Shown here: positions 1 to 6,014 of the stretch, one piece after another
How the letters are laid out: every line of letters starts with the position of its first letter
Position numbering within the stretch: position 1 is the stretch's first letter
NCBI GenBank assembly: GCA_027619655.1
Contig: JAQCHR010000223.1
Location: forward strand, 1-6,545
From: Pseudomonadota bacterium
GTDB lineage: Bacteria > Pseudomonadota > Alphaproteobacteria > UBA8366 > GCA-2717185
Direction: 5' to 3'
Length of the DNA: 6,545 nt
Notes under the pieces: model-generated
The model's database searches: none
The model's input: the letters and a program-made list of their open reading frames with translations, nothing else
What the model was told of the DNA's origin: nothing
Translations under genes and position numbers: made by a program

Positions 1-522
1 CATGGCCGCCCGTTTCAGGCTGCTCATCAGCGCATCATGGCCCGGTGCGGCCCGCGCCGCCGCGCGCAATTCAGAGGTCCAGCTTGTCAGGGCCACAGGG
101 CCCTCGCGCGCCCGCAGGAAGCCGTCCGCGGCGCGGCCGCCATAAGCCTCCAGCGTGGCCTCCACGCCCTTGGCAATCATCCATTCCAAGATTTCGCGCG
201 GCCGGACGGAAAACTGCAACTGCAGCAATTTCTGCCACATTTCCTCCTGCGCGCCGCGCAGGAATATGACATCGCCCGCATCCATATACGGTGGAATCGA
301 CAGGAACAGCCGCCTGAAGCGGAGCAGTTCGGCAACCGTTTCAAACTGCATCGGCCCGATGCCCAGATAATTGCCCAGGTAAACAAGGCGGTCGCCAACG
401 GCGATCCGGGGCATCATGGCCCGATGCAACACTTCAAGCTTTCGGGCTTCGCCGTGAATTGCACTGACCGCCCAAATGCGCCGGGCGTTCGGGAACGTGG
501 GTATGTTGCTCCGCTCTACCAC
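1..522 (-). CDS. Metallophosphatase-fold protein with degenerate active site (partial, C-terminus off the left edge)
   Basis: The minus-strand frame is open from a GTG at 522 to the window edge, 174 codons with no stop. A TGA lies three codons upstream of the GTG, so the start cannot be much earlier; no strong ribosome site is visible. The protein lines up by eye with bacterial PPP-family Ser/Thr phosphatases, but each metal-binding motif visible is changed. The usual GDIHG is SAIHG (residues 19-23), the GDYxDRG block is GNYLGIG (about 51-57), and GNHE is GAQE (about 91-94). The scaffold around them is well kept (GDRLVYLG, VIFLRGAQEE, then MWQKLLQLQF and an AYGG motif). I therefore infer a pseudo-phosphatase with a binding or structural role rather than hydrolysis. 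The gene lies 53 bases after carD on the same strand with no evident terminator, so co-transcription is likely. The name is uncertain; the degenerate motifs are directly visible. Confidence 0.78.
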   Translation of the reverse strand, partial: MVERSNIPTFPNARRIWAVSAIHGEARKLEVLHRAMMPRIAVGDRLVYLGNYLGIGPMQFETVAELLRFRRLFLSIPPYMDAGDVIFLRGAQEEMWQKLLQLQFSVRPREILEWMIAKGVEATLEAYGGRAADGFLRAREGPVALTSWTSELRAAARAAPGHDALMSSLKRAAM

Positions 523-575
523 TCTCGTTCACAGGGAAAATCTGGACTGCAGCAAGCACCGATATCGCAAGCGGG

Positions 576-1076
576 TTACGCGGCCTTAAGCACCGTTTCA
601 AGCTGCTCCGTCGCCGTATCCTCGTCGATATCCTCGACGGCGGCAAGTTCCCGCATCAGCCGGTCAAACGCCGCCTGGTAAATCTGGCGTTCGCTGTAGG
701 ACTGGTCCGGCTGGTCATCCTTGCGGTACAGATCGCGCACGACTTCCGCGATGGAAATCGGGTCACCGGAATTGATCTTGGCCTCATATTCCTGCGCGCG
801 GCGGCTCCACATGGTGCGCCGGACACGGCTGCGGCCCTTGAGCGTTTTCATCGCGGCCTTCATTTCGTCCCGCGACGACAGACGGCGCAGTCCGGAGGTT
901 TCCGCCTTTGTCATCGGCACGCGCAGCACCATGCGATCCTTGTCGAAGTCGATCACAATCAACTTCAGCTTGTCGCCAGCGATTTCCTGCTCCTCGATAC
1001 CGGTCACCATGCCGACGCCATGCGTCGGATACACAACGTGATCGCCCGCGCTGAACTTCGCTTTCTTGTCCGCCAT
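576..1076 (-). CDS. carD: CarD/CdnL-family transcriptional regulator
   Basis: This 166-residue protein is of normal length for alphaproteobacterial CarD. Members bind the RNA polymerase beta subunit and the upstream edge of the promoter bubble, and alter open-complex stability at many promoters. The N-terminal Tudor-like polymerase-interacting domain covers about residues 7-60, beginning with the typical FSAGDHVVYPTHGVG. The C-terminal helical DNA-contact domain follows, with MWSRRAQEYEAKINSGD at about 89-105; its Trp90 matches the tryptophan known to wedge at the -10 edge. The frame is open back to 1139, but ATG 1076 (MADKKAKFSAGD) is chosen because it gives the family N-terminus and has a GGGAAAT stretch a few bases upstream; the extra 21 residues look unrelated. 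It lies downstream of fdxA on the same strand, separated by a 267-base region with its own strong promoter, and just upstream of the pseudo-phosphatase gene. Confidence 0.95.
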   Translation of the reverse strand: MADKKAKFSAGDHVVYPTHGVGMVTGIEEQEIAGDKLKLIVIDFDKDRMVLRVPMTKAETSGLRRLSSRDEMKAAMKTLKGRSRVRRTMWSRRAQEYEAKINSGDPISIAEVVRDLYRKDDQPDQSYSERQIYQAAFDRLMRELAAVEDIDEDTATEQLETVLKAA

Positions 1077-1106
1077 TCCGATTTCCCGTAATTGTCTATA
1101 CCGCAC

Positions 1107-1121
1107 ACCAGTTCGACTGGT
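1107..1121 (-). other. Small stem-loop in the carD leader
   Basis: A perfect 6-base inverted repeat, ACCAGT / ACTGGT, is separated by three bases about 30 bases upstream of the carD start. It would form a short hairpin in the leader transcript or could be a small operator-like palindrome. No T-run follows, so it is not a terminator. Function is unknown and the short arms could occur by chance. Confidence 0.3.
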
Positions 1122-1269
1122 ACATCGCCACGCCGACACTTCGCCAGTACGGTGCGTTGCCCGTCAAAACGGCCGCACACCGCGAAATTCCTGCGATATG
1201 TCGTTTCGCGGAATCAGTTGATCAGGTAACCCTGCCGTGCCCTTCTCCATATGACACAACACCGCACGT

Positions 1270-1286
1270 CGCCGATCCCATCGGCG
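1270..1286 (-). other. GC-rich stem-loop early in the carD leader
   Basis: A perfect 7-base inverted repeat, CGCCGAT / ATCGGCG, has a three-base loop. It lies about 16 bases downstream of the predicted carD transcription start. On the minus strand it is not followed by a run of T, so it does not look like an intrinsic terminator of fdxA. It could stabilise the 5' end of the carD mRNA, or serve as a 3' end structure for fdxA message reading through. Confidence 0.4.
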
Positions 1287-1308
1287 CGCGCGGTACCCAA
1301 CAAACGGT

Positions 1309-1317
1309 ATTATATCA
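1309..1317 (-). promoter_or_regulatory. Extended -10 promoter for carD
   Basis: On the minus strand the sequence reads TGATATAAT: a perfect -10 hexamer (1314-1309) with an extended-10 TG at the correct position. At a 17-base spacer the -35 would be TGGGAT, a poor match, consistent with an extended -10 promoter that does not rely on -35 contacts. Transcription would begin near 1302, leaving an untranslated leader of about 225 bases before carD. It is the most AT-rich spot in the fdxA-carD gap and lies about 27 bases past the fdxA stop. The T at -7 is notable because many alphaproteobacterial promoters are reported to lack it. Confidence 0.62.
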
Positions 1318-1343
1318 CAAAATTACCGGGAATCCCAGCTTCG

Positions 1344-1679
1344 TCATTCCGCGCCGGGTTCGGGGCTGAAATACTTTTCCATTTTCCCCGGAACATCCTT
1401 GAATTCGTCGGCATCGGCCGGCGATTCACCCTTGCGTGTGATATTGGGCCATTTCTCCGCATATTCGCGGTTCAGCTCAACCCATTTTTCGACATCGCTT
1501 TCCGTATCCGGCAAAATGGCCTCCGCCGGGCATTCCGGTTCGCATACGCCGCAGTCGATGCATTCATCGGGGTGAATGACGAGCATATTCTCACCGACAT
1601 AAAAACAATCGACGGGACAAACTTCGACGCAGTCCATGTATTTGCATTTAATGCAATTTTCTGTAACGACGTAGGTCAT
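1344..1679 (-). CDS. fdxA: Seven-iron ferredoxin ([3Fe-4S][4Fe-4S]), FdxA/FdI type
   Basis: This 111-residue cytoplasmic electron carrier closely resembles Azotobacter ferredoxin I: MTYVVTENCIKCKYMDC at the start, VEVCPVDCFY, HPDECIDCGVCEPECP, and the typical tail with WPNITRKGE and a DVPGKMEKY segment. Nine cysteines are visible at 9, 12, 17, 21, 25, 40, 43, 46 and 50. By analogy with FdI, Cys9, 17 and 50 hold the [3Fe-4S] cluster and Cys21, 40, 43 and 46 the [4Fe-4S] cluster, leaving Cys12 and Cys25 free, both also present in FdI. ATG 1679 gives the exact family N-terminus and is preceded by an AAAGGTGG ribosome site. The gene lies 72 bases after the TerB-like gene and upstream of carD, all minus strand. 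Its redox partner cannot be told from this window. Confidence 0.96.
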   Translation of the reverse strand: MTYVVTENCIKCKYMDCVEVCPVDCFYVGENMLVIHPDECIDCGVCEPECPAEAILPDTESDVEKWVELNREYAEKWPNITRKGESPADADEFKDVPGKMEKYFSPEPGAE

Positions 1680-1751
1680 AAGCCACCTTTCCCACTATAA
1701 TGTTACTGCGTGACGTTGTGCGCCTGTCTCATATCCCCGGCCCCGCGCCCG

Positions 1752-2216
1752 CTATTCCCTCAAGCGTTCGAGGGCCCGCTTGCGCGCGGCCCCACTCTCC
1801 TGATCAGTGACATACAAAAGTCCGGTGACCTGACGCAAGAGGCTTGCTTCATAATCGTGTAACACGCCATCCGCGTAAGCCACTTCCCACAACAGTTCCA
1901 GCATCGCCACCCGTTCGGCATGGGTTAAATTATCCCGGATGGTCTTCGTGAAACCGTATATTTCCGGGATCGAGTCCACGGCATTGCCGGCAGCTTCGAC
2001 GAGGTCCCGGGCCGATGGTTCATCGAGATCGAAACGCCGGCGCAGGATATCGCCGATCCTGTCGCGTTCGCCCTGGTCGAAATTGCCGTCGAGCCGCGCC
2101 GCCTCAATCATCAGCGCCGCCGCCGCTATGTGCAGTTCTTCGTCGGAATGGTGGCCATCGGCAGCGCTGGCGCGGCCTTTTCGCTCGACCAGGAAGGTGC
2201 GGATTTTGGATAGCAT
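1752..2216 (-). CDS. TerB-like (tellurite-resistance/DjlA N-domain family) protein
   Basis: This 154-residue, all-helical acidic protein has two related segments typical of TerB-like domains. One is ARLDGNFDQGERDRI (about 40-54) and the other AYADGVLHDYEASLLRQV (about 113-130); each carries the DG turn followed by an acidic helix, a possible metal site. No signal peptide or membrane segment is visible. The start is uncertain: the frame is open to 2447, with further ATGs upstream, but ATG 2216 begins the family-like sequence MLSKIRTFLVER and upstream residues look non-coding (Cys- and Gly-rich, and antisense to the methyltransferase start). No good ribosome site precedes it. Single TerB-like proteins of this kind are common in alphaproteobacteria without other ter genes, none of which is seen here, so tellurite resistance should not be assumed. 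The true role is unknown. Confidence 0.82.
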   Translation of the reverse strand: MLSKIRTFLVERKGRASAADGHHSDEELHIAAAALMIEAARLDGNFDQGERDRIGDILRRRFDLDEPSARDLVEAAGNAVDSIPEIYGFTKTIRDNLTHAERVAMLELLWEVAYADGVLHDYEASLLRQVTGLLYVTDQESGAARKRALERLRE

Positions 2217-2327
2217 ACCATCGGGATAGTACATCGCCGGCATTTTGTCATCGGTGTTTCGACACATTCCATGACATTGATACATAAGCATTTTCGAATA
2301 CGTTCCGCGGATAGCGGTGCAGCCGCA

Positions 2328-2356
2328 TTGCCTGCCACCGGCCGCGGACCTATAAA
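2328..2356 (+). promoter_or_regulatory. Promoter of the DUF938 methyltransferase gene, giving a leaderless mRNA
   Basis: TTGCCT (2328-2333) and TATAAA (2351-2356) are separated by exactly 17 bases and match the sigma-70 -35 and -10 consensus at 4 of 6 and 5 of 6 positions. Counting seven bases beyond the -10 element places the transcription start at 2363, the A of the ATG. There is no Shine-Dalgarno sequence upstream of that ATG, in agreement with leaderless translation. Confidence 0.55.
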
Positions 2357-2362
2357 TCCGCC

Positions 2363-2971
2363 ATGAATGACACCCGACTGCATGCCCCCGCAACATTGCG
2401 AAACCGGGAACCAATCCTCGCCGTATTGCACCGTATCCTGCCGGCATCAGGGCTGGTGCTGGAACTCAACAGCGGCTCGGGGGAGCATGCCGTCCATTTC
2501 GCCGCCGCCCTGCCCCGTATCCAGTGGCAGCCAAGCGACATAGACCCCGGCGCGCAGGCCAGCATCACGGCCCGAACGGCGGAAGCCGGCCTCGAAAACC
2601 TGCTGCCGGTCTGCGGGATCGATGCGACGGCCCCTGTATGGACCGTTGCGCAGGCGGCCGCCGTGGTTTCCATCAACATGATCCATATCGCGCTCTGGGA
2701 CGCATGCCTTGGCCTGCTGGACGGCGCGGCGCGCATCCTGCCCCCGGGCGACGGCGTCCTGTATCTGTACGGGCCGTTCAAACGGCATGACCGCCACACC
2801 GCGCCCTCCAACGAAGCCTTCGACCAGAGCCTGCGGGGCCGTGACGCCCGATGGGGTATCCGGAACCTGGAAACCGTGATCGCCGAAGCGGCGGCGCGCG
2901 GCCTCGGGTTGCAGGAAATCATCGAGATGCCGGCCAATAACCTGTCGGTCGTCTTCCGGAAAAAAGGTTAG
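2363..2971 (+). CDS. DUF938-family class I SAM-dependent methyltransferase-like protein
   Basis: The 202-residue protein matches the DUF938 (METTL26-like) family over its full length. After a short N-terminal motif (RNREPILAVLHRILP, 13-27) come the SAM-binding glycine loop LELNSGSGEH (33-42), the acidic QPSDIDP (56-62), SINMIHIALW (103-112), LYGPFKRHDRHTAPSN (135-150) and the terminal PANNLSVVFRKK motif (190-201). Substrate and biological role are not established for the family, so only a Rossmann-fold methyltransferase call is justified. It is the only plus-strand gene in the central block. It is divergent from the TerB-like gene, with 146 bases between starts, and its stop is 4 bases from the stop of the S4 gene. 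ATG 2363 gives the expected N-terminus; the lack of a ribosome site is explained by a likely leaderless transcript. Confidence 0.92.
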   Translation: MNDTRLHAPATLRNREPILAVLHRILPASGLVLELNSGSGEHAVHFAAALPRIQWQPSDIDPGAQASITARTAEAGLENLLPVCGIDATAPVWTVAQAAAVVSINMIHIALWDACLGLLDGAARILPPGDGVLYLYGPFKRHDRHTAPSNEAFDQSLRGRDARWGIRNLETVIAEAAARGLGLQEIIEMPANNLSVVFRKKG

Positions 2972-2975
2972 AAGA

Positions 2976-3371
2976 TCAGGATCCGCGCTGCAGCCGTTCG
3001 GTTTCGCGGCGCTGCTTTTTCGTCGGGCGGCCGGTCCCGGGATCACGCTGCCCCGTGAGCATGCGGTTTTTTGCATCCGGTTTTGGCTGTTGTTCGGGCG
3101 GGTTCAGGTCCCGGTAGAGTGCCTGCGCCTCCGCCGCCGGACCACGCCGGCAGCCCAGCGCCACCACCTCGACAACCCTCGTATAGGGACCTTTTGCAAA
3201 GGTCACGACATCGCCGGGCTGCACCACGTGATGCGACTTATGCACCAGCGCCCGGTTGACGCGAAACCCGCCGCCGGCGATCTGCGTCGCGGCAATGGTC
3301 CGGCTCTTGAACAGCCTTGCATGCCAGAGCCACTTGTCCAGACGCAGCTTTTCGACGGGATCAGCGGTCAT
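2976..3371 (-). CDS. S4-domain RNA-binding protein (Hsp15/HslR-like)
   Basis: The 131-residue basic protein begins with a single S4 domain (about 9-70): LRLDKWLWHARLFKSRT is the conserved RNA-contact helix, followed by GGGFRVNRALVHKSHHVVQPGDVV. The remainder is a charged, probably unstructured tail with TGRPTKKQRRETER near the end. It resembles Hsp15, which in E. coli binds stalled 50S subunits carrying nascent chains; whether this homologue does the same is inference. Its ATG overlaps the helicase stop in an ATGA arrangement, so the two are almost certainly co-transcribed and translationally coupled. Its length is typical for alphaproteobacterial members. Confidence 0.93.
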   Translation of the reverse strand: MTADPVEKLRLDKWLWHARLFKSRTIAATQIAGGGFRVNRALVHKSHHVVQPGDVVTFAKGPYTRVVEVVALGCRRGPAAEAQALYRDLNPPEQQPKPDAKNRMLTGQRDPGTGRPTKKQRRETERLQRGS

Positions 3372-5863
3372 CGCGCGATTGTCAGCCCCCGCAGTTTGGC
3401 AAACGGTGAATCCGGCTTAACGGCTCGCGGCTGCGGCTCCACTTTCGGGGACCGTTTGGCGGTGGCCGGGCGTTTTTTCGCCTCGAATAACGGGGTCTTG
3501 TCGCCAGCCGATACCGTGTAGCCAAACTCCGCCAGCACGGCCGCAAAATCGTCCCCCTCGCAGCCGGCCAGCTTGACGAGTGCCGCATTGCCCTCGAAAG
3601 CGCCCTGTTTCGCGTGTTTGCGTAACGCGGCTGCCAGCCGCTCTACATTGTCATAGCGGATTGCCCGATTGCCCAGGACCCGAAAGCCCATGTGATGCCA
3701 CATTTCCGCGGACACCCCGGCCGCCGGCAGGGACAGCGCGTGGTCGAGCCCCGGCGGCACCGAACCGCCGGCATAAACCGCCGCCAGAATGGCGCGCAGC
3801 CGCTGCGCGGACGGCTTCAGCAGCGGCGCGAGATACAGGCAATGCGCTCCGAACCGCAACCCGATCCCGGATAGTTTCTTGCGGTCTTCCGCCTGCAGGC
3901 TGGTGACCTGCGCCAGCGCGTCGGACCGTGGCACCGCCCCCAGGGTTTCGGCCAGCCGGAAGGCAATACCCCGCGCCGCCGCCCCCAGCTTGGCATTGCG
4001 GGCGGCGAAGAGCGGATAGAGGCGCCGATGCAGGTACCGCTCTAGCCAGCGGTTCAGCCGCGCCAGAACGGCAACCCGCTGGTCACGCGACAGGAATTCA
4101 TTGCGCATCAGGGCGATATCCGGCGCAAGCGGCGTCGAACCCTTCTGCAGATAGGCGATTTCCACATCGTGCCACCGGATCCGGCCATCGCGCGACAATG
4201 TGATTGATGCGTCTTCGTCCGCCGCCAGCCGGCCCACCCGATCAGCGATTTCCAGGGCGATCGTCGGTCGGGCGGCGGAAACCAGCATGCGGGACTCAGC
4301 CCGGTCCTGGCCGCCTTCGCGCAGGAACCGCAATCCCGCGATCCGGCCCGTGCAGATACCCTCGACGATCACATCCCCTGACTTGTCGACATAGGACAGC
4401 ACGGCGCCGTCGCCCTGCCGCTGCTTGGCCATGATCGGCGCACGGCGGTCAACGAAGCGCTGCAGCAGGCGTTCATGCAAGGCATCGGACAACCGGTCCT
4501 CGATCCGCCGCGCCTGCGCCTGCCATTGCGCCGAATCCGCCAGCCAGTCGGCCCGGTGGCTGATATAGGTCCAGGTCCGCACATGGGCGATGCGCTGCGT
4601 CAGCGTATCGATATCGCCGTCCAGATTGTCCAGCCGGTCGAGTTGCTGGCGGATCCAGTCTCCGGGCAGGCGGGCCTCGTTCGTCGTCAGGTACAAGTAT
4701 ACCCGGCGCAGCAGCCGGACATGGATATCCTCCATAACCTTGCGGAAATCGGGGATCTGGCAGACTTCCCACAGCAGCCGCACCGCCGCCGGATTGGTAG
4801 CCCGCGCGCGCACATCCGCATCCGTGACCAGCGATTTGAGGACATCCATATCCTCCCCGTCGCGGGGGCGATACAGCACCGGCACCGGCGGCGGCGCCGA
4901 CAGGCTGTTGATCAGCGCCTGCGGCGACGCGAAGTCGAGATCGCGGTTGCGCCAGCAGAGCCGGTCGATGGTGTCGTACTGGTGGCCCTCGATGGCAACC
5001 GCCAGTTCGTCATCGAGCGGGGCGATATTGTTGGTGACCCCGAATGTCCCGTCACGCTGGTAGCGGCCCGCCCGGCCCGCGATCTGGCCGATTTCCGCCG
5101 GGGTCAGCCGCCGCGGCTTTTCGCCGTCGTATTTGCGCGTTCCGGCAAAGGCGACATGATCGATCTCCATGTTCAGCCCCATGCCGATAGCGTCGGTTGC
5201 GACCATGAAATCGACCTCGCCCGCCTGGTACATCGCGACCTGGGCGTTGCGGGTGCGGGGCGACAGCGCGCCCAGCACGACCGCGGTGCCGCCGCGATGC
5301 CGCCGCACCAGTTCCGCCAGCCCATAGACCTCGTTCAGCGAAAAGGCGACGATGGCGCTGCGCCGGGGCAACCGGGTCAGTTTCTTCGCGCCGGCATAGG
5401 TCAGCGTCGAAAAGCGCGGCCTGGTTTCGATCTGCGCTTCGGGAATCAGGCGGCGCAGCAGCGGCGCAATGGTGTCCGAGCCCAGCAGCATGGTTTCCTC
5501 GCGCCCGCGCGCATGCAGCAGGCGGTCGGTGAAGATATGGCCGCGCTCCCGATCGGCGCAGAGCTGGATTTCGTCGATGGCCAGGAAATCGACCGCCCGG
5601 TCGAGCGGCATCGATTCCACGGTGCAGACGAACCAGCGGGGCCGCGGCGGAATGATCTTTTCCTCGCCGGTAATCAGCGCCACCGTCCGCCTGCCCTTCA
5701 GGGCGACGATCCTGTCGTAATTTTCCCGCGCCAGAAGCCGCAGCGGAAACCCGATCATGCCTGTCGCATGGCCGAGCATGCGCTCTATCGCCAGATAGGT
5801 CTTGCCGGTATTGGTGGGCCCAAGTACGGCCCGCACCCGGCCCTGATTCTCAGACAACGACAT
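3368..5863 (-). CDS. SUV3-like superfamily 2 RNA helicase (alphaproteobacterial type)
   Basis: The 831-residue protein has a complete SF2 helicase core: Walker A GPTNTGKT (15-22), motif II DEIQ (97-100), GALSPRTR (198-205), motif V ATDAIGMGLN (222-231) and motif VI QIAGRAGR (260-267). This DEIQ/GPTNTGKT pattern is that of SUV3, the helicase of the mitochondrial degradosome, whose bacterial relatives are common in alphaproteobacteria. A long C-terminal region follows, including RFGAHCLYLAPLLKPSAQRLRA, and a basic Lys/Arg/Pro-rich tail that may bind RNA. The likely role is ATP-driven RNA unwinding in decay or ribosome work; the substrate is unknown. The start is chosen at ATG 5863 (MSLSENQGRVRAVLGPTNTGKT) since Walker A normally lies close to the N-terminus; a TTG at 5944 would add 27 residues. 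No clear ribosome site precedes either. It is coupled to the S4 gene by a 4-base overlap. Confidence 0.93.
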   Translation of the reverse strand: MSLSENQGRVRAVLGPTNTGKTYLAIERMLGHATGMIGFPLRLLARENYDRIVALKGRRTVALITGEEKIIPPRPRWFVCTVESMPLDRAVDFLAIDEIQLCADRERGHIFTDRLLHARGREETMLLGSDTIAPLLRRLIPEAQIETRPRFSTLTYAGAKKLTRLPRRSAIVAFSLNEVYGLAELVRRHRGGTAVVLGALSPRTRNAQVAMYQAGEVDFMVATDAIGMGLNMEIDHVAFAGTRKYDGEKPRRLTPAEIGQIAGRAGRYQRDGTFGVTNNIAPLDDELAVAIEGHQYDTIDRLCWRNRDLDFASPQALINSLSAPPPVPVLYRPRDGEDMDVLKSLVTDADVRARATNPAAVRLLWEVCQIPDFRKVMEDIHVRLLRRVYLYLTTNEARLPGDWIRQQLDRLDNLDGDIDTLTQRIAHVRTWTYISHRADWLADSAQWQAQARRIEDRLSDALHERLLQRFVDRRAPIMAKQRQGDGAVLSYVDKSGDVIVEGICTGRIAGLRFLREGGQDRAESRMLVSAARPTIALEIADRVGRLAADEDASITLSRDGRIRWHDVEIAYLQKGSTPLAPDIALMRNEFLSRDQRVAVLARLNRWLERYLHRRLYPLFAARNAKLGAAARGIAFRLAETLGAVPRSDALAQVTSLQAEDRKKLSGIGLRFGAHCLYLAPLLKPSAQRLRAILAAVYAGGSVPPGLDHALSLPAAGVSAEMWHHMGFRVLGNRAIRYDNVERLAAALRKHAKQGAFEGNAALVKLAGCEGDDFAAVLAEFGYTVSAGDKTPLFEAKKRPATAKRSPKVEPQPRAVKPDSPFAKLRGLTIAR

Positions 5864-5921
5864 GTTGGGGCAAACATCGCGGGATTCTCGAACGATAGCA
5901 AGGATTAGCTTCGGCCTGCCC

Positions 5922-5938
5922 GGCGGGAAATTCCCGCC
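5922..5938. promoter_or_regulatory. Perfect 8-base palindrome between divergent genes
   Basis: GGCGGGAA and TTCCCGCC form an inverted repeat around a single central A. It lies 58 bases upstream of the helicase ATG and 76 bases upstream of the oxidoreductase ATG, in the 151-base divergent gap. The position and symmetry suit an operator for a dimeric regulator. On the minus strand a TTGACG (5944-5939) directly abuts it, but no acceptable -10 element lies at the right spacing. If translation used TTG 5944, the site would be inside the helicase gene. Confidence 0.4.
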
Positions 5939-6014
5939 CGTCAATTGTGTTCCCGCGCAGAATCAGCGACCATGGCCGAATTGAATAAAAATACGTGCGA
6001 ACAGGGACCTATAC

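Noticed and set aside
37..681. A 214-codon plus-strand open frame across the left end
   Set aside because: It is antisense to both the metallophosphatase-like gene and the end of carD, crosses their gap, and has low-complexity composition without family features.
1165..1250. A 28-codon minus-strand leader ORF in the carD leader, starting MEKGTAG
   Set aside because: No ribosome site precedes its ATG, the sequence shows no stall-like motif, and a frame this short is expected by chance.
1270..1286. Intrinsic terminator for fdxA
   Set aside because: The hairpin is stable but is followed on the minus strand by ACGTGCGG rather than a T-run.
1752..2216. Tellurite-resistance operon suggested by the TerB-like protein
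   Set aside because: No terA, terC, terD, terE or terZ neighbour is present, and isolated TerB-like domains occur in many unrelated contexts.
2447..3076. A 209-codon minus-strand frame opposite the methyltransferase
   Set aside because: The plus-strand DUF938 protein is conserved along its whole length; this frame is its shadow and also runs into the S4 gene.
4475..5908. A 477-codon plus-strand open frame antisense to the helicase
   Set aside because: It lies wholly opposite the clearly conserved helicase, is rich in Arg, Gln and His typical of a G+C-driven shadow frame, and shows no recognisable domain.
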